A DNA stretch of 9,020 nt from Aquirhabdus sp. Its GTDB lineage: Bacteria; Pseudomonadota; Gammaproteobacteria; Pseudomonadales; Moraxellaceae. Below the pieces are notes generated by a model. The model saw only the letters and a list, made by a program, of their open reading frames with translations. It had not been told where the DNA came from and ran no database searches. Below are positions 5,776 through 9,020 of this stretch, piece by piece (within the stretch, counting starts at the first letter, position 1; each line of letters begins with the position of its first letter). Position numbers and translations under genes: made by a program. The stretch spans positions 1 through 9,020 of the forward strand of contig JASLEL010000274.1 in the NCBI GenBank assembly GCA_030151145.1, read 5' to 3'.

Positions 5776-6492
5776 TCAAGATCGACCACGCAGTTGCATC
5801 CCCAGTTCCTTCGACTGATTCAGCACTTGTCGAATCAGTTGATCCACATCGGTGCTTTTGTCATCCAGTTGATGGTCGAGCATGAGCTGGCTTAGGCCAT
5901 GCACCAGCCCCCACGCATGAATCGCAGACAGCGTCACTCGCGTATCATCGACCGGCAGCTCCAGTGCCGCCGCCATGCCAAAGTTCAGATTGGCAAAGGC
6001 CGCGTTGGCGGCACTGTTTTTTTCCTCGCTCACATTCGCTGCAGCGAACGCACCGAACATCAGCCGAAACAGCCCCGGATTGTCCCGCGCAAAGTGAATA
6101 TAAGCCAGCCCGGCCGCCAGGAAAACATCCGCAGCAGATGCCTGAGCCTGTATCGCCGCCATTTGTGCGCTCATCTGTACCGCCGTCAAGCGGTTAAAAC
6201 CCTCGGCAATCATCGCCAAGAGCAAATCATCCTTACTCGGAAAATGCCGATATGGCGCATTGGCCGACACCCCCACCTGCCGTGCGAGCTCACGCAGGCT
6301 AAATGCCTCCCCCACACCCGACTCCAGCATTAGAAGTCCTGCCGCCAGCAAGACATCGCGCAGATTGCCATGATGATATTTGCCATCGGTGACGGGGTCT
6401 TTCGCTTGCACAGCCTTATCTTGTGCGCCATCGGATGAGGACACGGGGGGATTTACATTTTCAGAATGATCATATGTTGACAATGCACACAT
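5776..6492 (-). CDS. TetR/AcrR family regulator with WHG-type C-terminal domain
   Basis: A 238-residue dimeric repressor when read from ATG 6492. The DNA-binding domain spans about residues 38-95: KYHHGNLRDVLLAAG, SLRELARQVGVSANAPYRHF (the helix-turn-helix), then PSKDDLL. The ligand-binding half carries the W-HG motif AWGLVHGL (W194, H198, G199) of the TetR WHG domain, after the typical FARDNPGLFRLMFG (134-147). A 37-residue polar N-terminal extension is unusual for the family. The start is uncertain: the frame is open to 6543, no start has a good Shine-Dalgarno, and ATG 6492 overlaps a likely operator (6475-6491), so a later GTG is possible. The gene is divergent from the carotenoid oxygenase, which is its most likely target. 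The ligand may be a carotenoid breakdown product or a lignin-like aromatic; that is inference. Confidence 0.88.
   Translation of the reverse strand: MCALSTYDHSENVNPPVSSSDGAQDKAVQAKDPVTDGKYHHGNLRDVLLAAGLLMLESGVGEAFSLRELARQVGVSANAPYRHFPSKDDLLLAMIAEGFNRLTAVQMSAQMAAIQAQASAADVFLAAGLAYIHFARDNPGLFRLMFGAFAAANVSEEKNSAANAAFANLNFGMAAALELPVDDTRVTLSAIHAWGLVHGLSQLMLDHQLDDKSTDVDQLIRQVLNQSKELGMQLRGRS
6475..6491. promoter_or_regulatory. Operator A of the TetR/carotenoid oxygenase pair
   Basis: TGTTGACAATGCACACA fits the pattern TGTNNACA-N-TGTNNACA except for one base (TGC instead of TGT in the right half). It covers the -35 box of the oxygenase promoter and touches the proposed TetR start codon. Bound repressor would therefore block the oxygenase promoter. 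The repressor is taken to be the divergent TetR protein. Confidence 0.55.
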
Positions 6493-6505
6493 CCGAGCGT
6501 ATAAC
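6477..6505 (+). promoter_or_regulatory. Promoter of the carotenoid oxygenase gene
   Basis: A perfect -35 TTGACA (6477-6482), a 17-bp spacer and a -10 TATAAC (6500-6505; five of six bases) form a strong sigma70 promoter. Transcription would begin near 6512, leaving a leader of about 105 bases before the ATG at 6619. Operators A and B flank and overlap this promoter. Confidence 0.7.
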
Positions 6506-6517
6506 GTATTTAGATAA

Positions 6518-6534
6518 TGTTGACAGTGTACACA
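6518..6534. promoter_or_regulatory. Operator B of the TetR/carotenoid oxygenase pair
   Basis: TGTTGACAGTGTACACA fits TGTNNACA-N-TGTNNACA exactly, giving 12 of 16 palindromic positions. It differs from operator A at only two bases. Its centre is 43 bp from that of operator A, about four helical turns, so two dimers would sit on the same face of the DNA. It lies just after the predicted oxygenase transcription start. Confidence 0.55.
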
Positions 6535-6618
6535 GCACCGCATTGTCCTGCAATCCGATCCAGTATCACCCGCCTCATTCTACATGCCGTATACCGCTAC
6601 CCAGACACGGAGACGATC

Positions 6619-8022
6619 ATGAAACAACTCGAAAAAAGCATCGGCTGGCTGCTCAGACAAACCAGCAAACTCGCGCCCTATGAGCCGCATAACCGCTACC
6701 TCGAAGGCAACTTCGCCCCCGTCGCAGGCGAACGCAGCAGTACCGAACTTCAAGTCACGGGGAGTATTCCGGCCGAGCTGTCAGGCGTCTATGCCCGCAT
6801 CGGACCCAACCCGATCAGCGTCAAAAACCCCGGCCAATATCACTGGTTCACCGGAGATGGCATGGTGCACGGCATTCGTCTGGCAGGTGGTCGCGCATTA
6901 TGGAGCCACAACCGCTATATCGGCACCAATGACGTACAGGCCCAGCTTGGGCGTGATCCGCTGCCTGGTCCGCGTCGCGGCGTGTTTGATACCGTCAATA
7001 CCAATATCATCCGTCATCAGGGCCGCAACTGGGCATTGGTCGAGGCTGGCCCCTATCCGGTCGAGCTGGATGGCGAGCTGAACAGCGTCCGTCATGGACT
7101 GTTTAACAGCGATGTGAACAGCAGCTTTACCGCCCACCCGCATGCAGACCCTGCGACAGGCGAGTTGCACGCGATCTGCTACGACGGCACCTCAACCAGT
7201 CACATCCGCTATCTGTGCATCGATGCGCAGGGGCAGGTTGCCCATGAGGTCAAGATTCCGGTCAAGCATGGTCCGATGATCCACGACTGTGCGGTGAGCA
7301 AAAGCCGCGTGGTGATTCTGGACCTGCCAGTGACTTTCTCGACCAAAGCACTGCTCACGGGCAGCAACTTTCCCTATGCGTGGAATGCCAAGCACCCAGC
7401 CCGCATCGGCCTCTTGCCCAAACGCGGCGCAGCCACCGATATCCGCTGGTATGACATCGATCCCTGCTTTGTCTTCCATACCTGTAATGCTTTCGATCTG
7501 GACGATGGCACGCTTGTGGTTGATGTCGTGGTACATCGGCGGATGTTTGACCAGTCGCGGATCGGACCTGAGGCCGAGGCTCGCGTGAGCTTTGAGCGCT
7601 GGCAACTGAAGCCCAATGCCACCCGCGTCGAACGCACCGTGCTCTCGACCCAAGGTCAGGAGTTCCCGCGCTTTGACGAACGGCTAGCGGGGCAAAAGTA
7701 CCGCTATGCTTACACCATCAGCGCTGAGAATATTCAGGACCTGAAACCCAATAGCCTGATCCGCTACGATCTGAATACGGGCGAGATCCTTGAGCGCAGC
7801 TATGGCTCAGGCAAGATCACCGGCGAGGCGGTCTTCATCCCGCGCACCCCGACCTCGGCTGAGACCGATGGCTGGCTGATGTCCTTCGTCCATGATGAGC
7901 ATGGCGGCAATACGGCGCTGGTGCTGGTGAAAGCCGATGACTTTTTGGGCGACCCGCAAGCCGTGATCGAGCTGCCTTATCGCGTGCCGCTGGGTTTTCA
8001 TGGCAACTGGCTGGCGGATTGA
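6619..8022 (+). CDS. Carotenoid cleavage oxygenase (RPE65/lignostilbene dioxygenase family)
   Basis: A 467-residue non-heme iron dioxygenase that splits a C=C double bond of a carotenoid, apocarotenoid or stilbene into two carbonyl products. It is a seven-bladed beta-propeller with Fe(II) held by four histidines, all present: H173 (TAHPHADP), H222 (MIHDC), H287 (VFHTCNAF) and H461 (GFHGNW). The second-shell glutamate region is QEFPRF (347-352). Family landmarks NRYLEGNFAPV (25-35), GVYARIGPNP (56-65) and YHWFTGDGMVHG (74-85) are intact. There is no signal peptide. ATG 6619 has GGAG six bases upstream and starts just before the conserved region; the longer reading from 6517 adds residues encoded by the operator region and is rejected. 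The gene has its own regulated promoter and ends at a strong terminator. Retinal formation, apocarotenoid cleavage and lignostilbene cleavage cannot be told apart here. Confidence 0.94.
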   Translation: MKQLEKSIGWLLRQTSKLAPYEPHNRYLEGNFAPVAGERSSTELQVTGSIPAELSGVYARIGPNPISVKNPGQYHWFTGDGMVHGIRLAGGRALWSHNRYIGTNDVQAQLGRDPLPGPRRGVFDTVNTNIIRHQGRNWALVEAGPYPVELDGELNSVRHGLFNSDVNSSFTAHPHADPATGELHAICYDGTSTSHIRYLCIDAQGQVAHEVKIPVKHGPMIHDCAVSKSRVVILDLPVTFSTKALLTGSNFPYAWNAKHPARIGLLPKRGAATDIRWYDIDPCFVFHTCNAFDLDDGTLVVDVVVHRRMFDQSRIGPEAEARVSFERWQLKPNATRVERTVLSTQGQEFPRFDERLAGQKYRYAYTISAENIQDLKPNSLIRYDLNTGEILERSYGSGKITGEAVFIPRTPTSAETDGWLMSFVHDEHGGNTALVLVKADDFLGDPQAVIELPYRVPLGFHGNWLAD

Positions 8023-8036
8023 AAATATATCTCTAT

Positions 8037-8066
8037 AAAAAAACGCCCTGATTCGGGCGTTTTTTT
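8037..8066. terminator. Bidirectional intrinsic terminator
   Basis: CGCCC (8044-8048) pairs with GGGCG (8055-8059) around a 6-base loop, extended by seven A on the left pairing with seven T on the right. The A and T tracts make it work on both strands. It ends the carotenoid oxygenase (+) and the convergent Dph6-like gene (-), whose stop codon is 12 bases away. Confidence 0.92.
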
Positions 8067-8077
8067 ACATTGAAAGC

Positions 8078-8836
8078 TTAGGCCAACAGCAGATCGCAAA
8101 ACCAAAATCCTTTAGTCTCAACCTTGGATTCGCAGACATACTGATCATCATCTGAATCTGTGGGCGCCCTCGCGATGGGCTTGGGTAGCGGCTTATAGAC
8201 GATCTCACCACGCGTGATCCGGATCGGCTGCCTATAGATCGGCCCGGCATGGCAGAACGTATGGTACTCGCCATTTTCTCCGCAGGGATCTACCGTATCG
8301 GGCAAATCGCGGATAAAAGTAGGGTCAATCTCTCGTCCCGCCCACGACTCATCCAGATAGCCATCGTTGATACAGCAGGTGATGGTGGCAAAGCCTTGCG
8401 CGACAAACGACTGGATTAGCGCAGCAGTATCCGCATGCCAGAGCGGAAACACCGCAGTCAGGCCCACTTTAGCCAGTTGCCGCTCGCGATACTCTCGCAA
8501 ATCCTGCAGGAAAATATCACCAAACACCACATGGGTTACGCCCTGTGCTTTGGCCTGCTCAAGCCCGGCAGTCATCTGCTCTTCATATTCTTCATTGCTC
8601 CCGGCACGGACCCAGACCTTGATCAAGGGCAGTCCAATGGCCTCGGCTTGCGCATCCAGCAGTTCCTCGCGCACACCATGCATCGAGATGCGACCGAAAT
8701 CGGCATTCAGCGTGGTCAGCAGTGCTACGACTTCGTATTCATCACGAGCGCGATAGAGCGCCATCGACGAGTCTTTACCGCCACTCCAGCACATCAGGGC
8801 TTTGGGTTTCGGGTGTGAGGATACAGCGGTAGACAT
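8078..8836 (-). CDS. Dph6-like ATP pyrophosphatase (DUF71/COG2102)
   Basis: A 252-residue cytoplasmic protein of the PP-loop adenine nucleotide alpha-hydrolase group related to eukaryotic and archaeal diphthine-ammonia ligase. It should activate a carboxylate by adenylation before amide formation. Visible motifs are the PP-loop SGGKDSS (18-24), SMHGVREELL (51-60), FGDIFLQDLREYRE (105-118) and the family's GENGEYHT (186-193). Bacteria have no diphthamide on their elongation factor, so the substrate must differ and is unknown. ATG 8836 has GGAAG 8 bases upstream; a TTG at 8851 is the only longer start. It lies 69 bases downstream of a DUF5522-like gene on the same strand, possibly one operon. 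The C-terminal region (VCESKVETKGFWFCDLLLA) is rich in Cys and aromatic residues, but I assign it no role. Confidence 0.85.
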   Translation of the reverse strand: MSTAVSSHPKPKALMCWSGGKDSSMALYRARDEYEVVALLTTLNADFGRISMHGVREELLDAQAEAIGLPLIKVWVRAGSNEEYEEQMTAGLEQAKAQGVTHVVFGDIFLQDLREYRERQLAKVGLTAVFPLWHADTAALIQSFVAQGFATITCCINDGYLDESWAGREIDPTFIRDLPDTVDPCGENGEYHTFCHAGPIYRQPIRITRGEIVYKPLPKPIARAPTDSDDDQYVCESKVETKGFWFCDLLLA

Positions 8837-8905
8837 GACTGAAACTTCCAATACGGTCGGCTTTAAAAAGGAGGTGAAAAAAGATATGGGATGTGTCTTA
8901 TTTTT

Positions 8906-9020
8906 TTACGCCAATGGTTTTTTCACATTGACGTGCCCAAAGGGACAGTTGCGACAGGCATTACCACAACATTCGCCGCGCTTGAGCAGATACCAGCGCG
9001 ACAGGACCCACAGGCCATTT
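8906..9020 (-). CDS. Partial: DUF5522-like cysteine-rich protein (3' end)
   Basis: The last 37 codons of a minus-strand gene run off the right edge of the window, ending at a TAA (8908-8906). The visible residues include LSRWYLLKRGECCGNACRNC followed by PFGH. The spaced cysteine motif CCGNxCRNCPFG is the hallmark of DUF5522-like small proteins (RGxCCGxGCRxCPY), probably a metal or iron-sulfur binding fold. Its function is unknown. It is upstream of the Dph6-like gene on the same strand, and no terminator is visible between them. The start and full length lie outside the window. Confidence 0.75.
   Translation of the reverse strand, partial: NGLWVLSRWYLLKRGECCGNACRNCPFGHVNVKKPLA

Noticed and set aside
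5899..6333. Plus-strand open frame of 144 codons opposite the TetR gene
   Set aside because: It is antisense to a TetR protein with clear helix-turn-helix and W-HG motifs; its translation has no recognisable family.
1062..8022. A light- or singlet-oxygen-responsive carotenoid cluster (CarF-like protein, MerR regulator, carotenoid oxygenase)
   Set aside because: The parallel with Myxococcus is attractive, but the MerR protein has no B12-binding domain, no carotenoid synthesis gene is present, and unrelated genes separate the parts by about 5 kb.

Overview
The window looks like an ordinary chromosomal segment of a moderate-GC gammaproteobacterium. The best taxonomic clue is the efflux pump, whose N-terminus reads like the MdfA/CraA proteins of enterobacteria and Acinetobacter. 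A YggL protein and a DUF3144 protein also fit gamma/beta-proteobacteria. Moraxellaceae is plausible but is inferred from remembered family features, not from a search. I saw no phage, insertion sequence, CRISPR, tRNA or rRNA, and no gene-free stretch longer than about 300 bases.

Layout, left to right. (1) A short-chain dehydrogenase (SDR) has a near-consensus promoter with a perfect inverted repeat built into it and ends at a strong terminator. (2) A membrane-bound histidine-box desaturase of the CarF/TMEM189/Kua family follows. It converges on a MerR-family regulator with a single base between the two stop codons. (3) The MerR gene is divergent from a four-helix membrane protein with a histidine-rich tail. 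Between them is a classic MerR-type promoter, with a dyad inside an over-long 20-bp spacer. (4) A DUF3144 gene and yggL follow, each preceded by almost the same 20-bp promoter-like element. (5) yggL converges on an MdfA/CraA-type drug exporter, with a repeat-rich dyad between them. (6) On the minus strand lie a secreted DUF695 protein and, upstream of it, a TetR/AcrR regulator of the WHG type. (7) The TetR gene is divergent from a complete carotenoid cleavage oxygenase. Two copies of a 17-bp imperfect palindrome lie in the shared control region. (8) After a bidirectional terminator come a Dph6-like ATP pyrophosphatase and the 3' end of a small cysteine-rich DUF5522-like gene.

Two regulator/target units can be read directly: MerR with the His-tailed membrane protein, and TetR with the carotenoid oxygenase. 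The second unit is the most interesting part of the window because its operator architecture can be read base by base. The CarF-like desaturase is the most interesting single enzyme. Its family includes the plasmalogen-forming desaturase that links singlet oxygen to carotenoid induction in Myxococcus, and a carotenoid-cleaving enzyme lies about 5 kb away. Any functional link between the two is speculation. I found nothing I would call a wholly new system.
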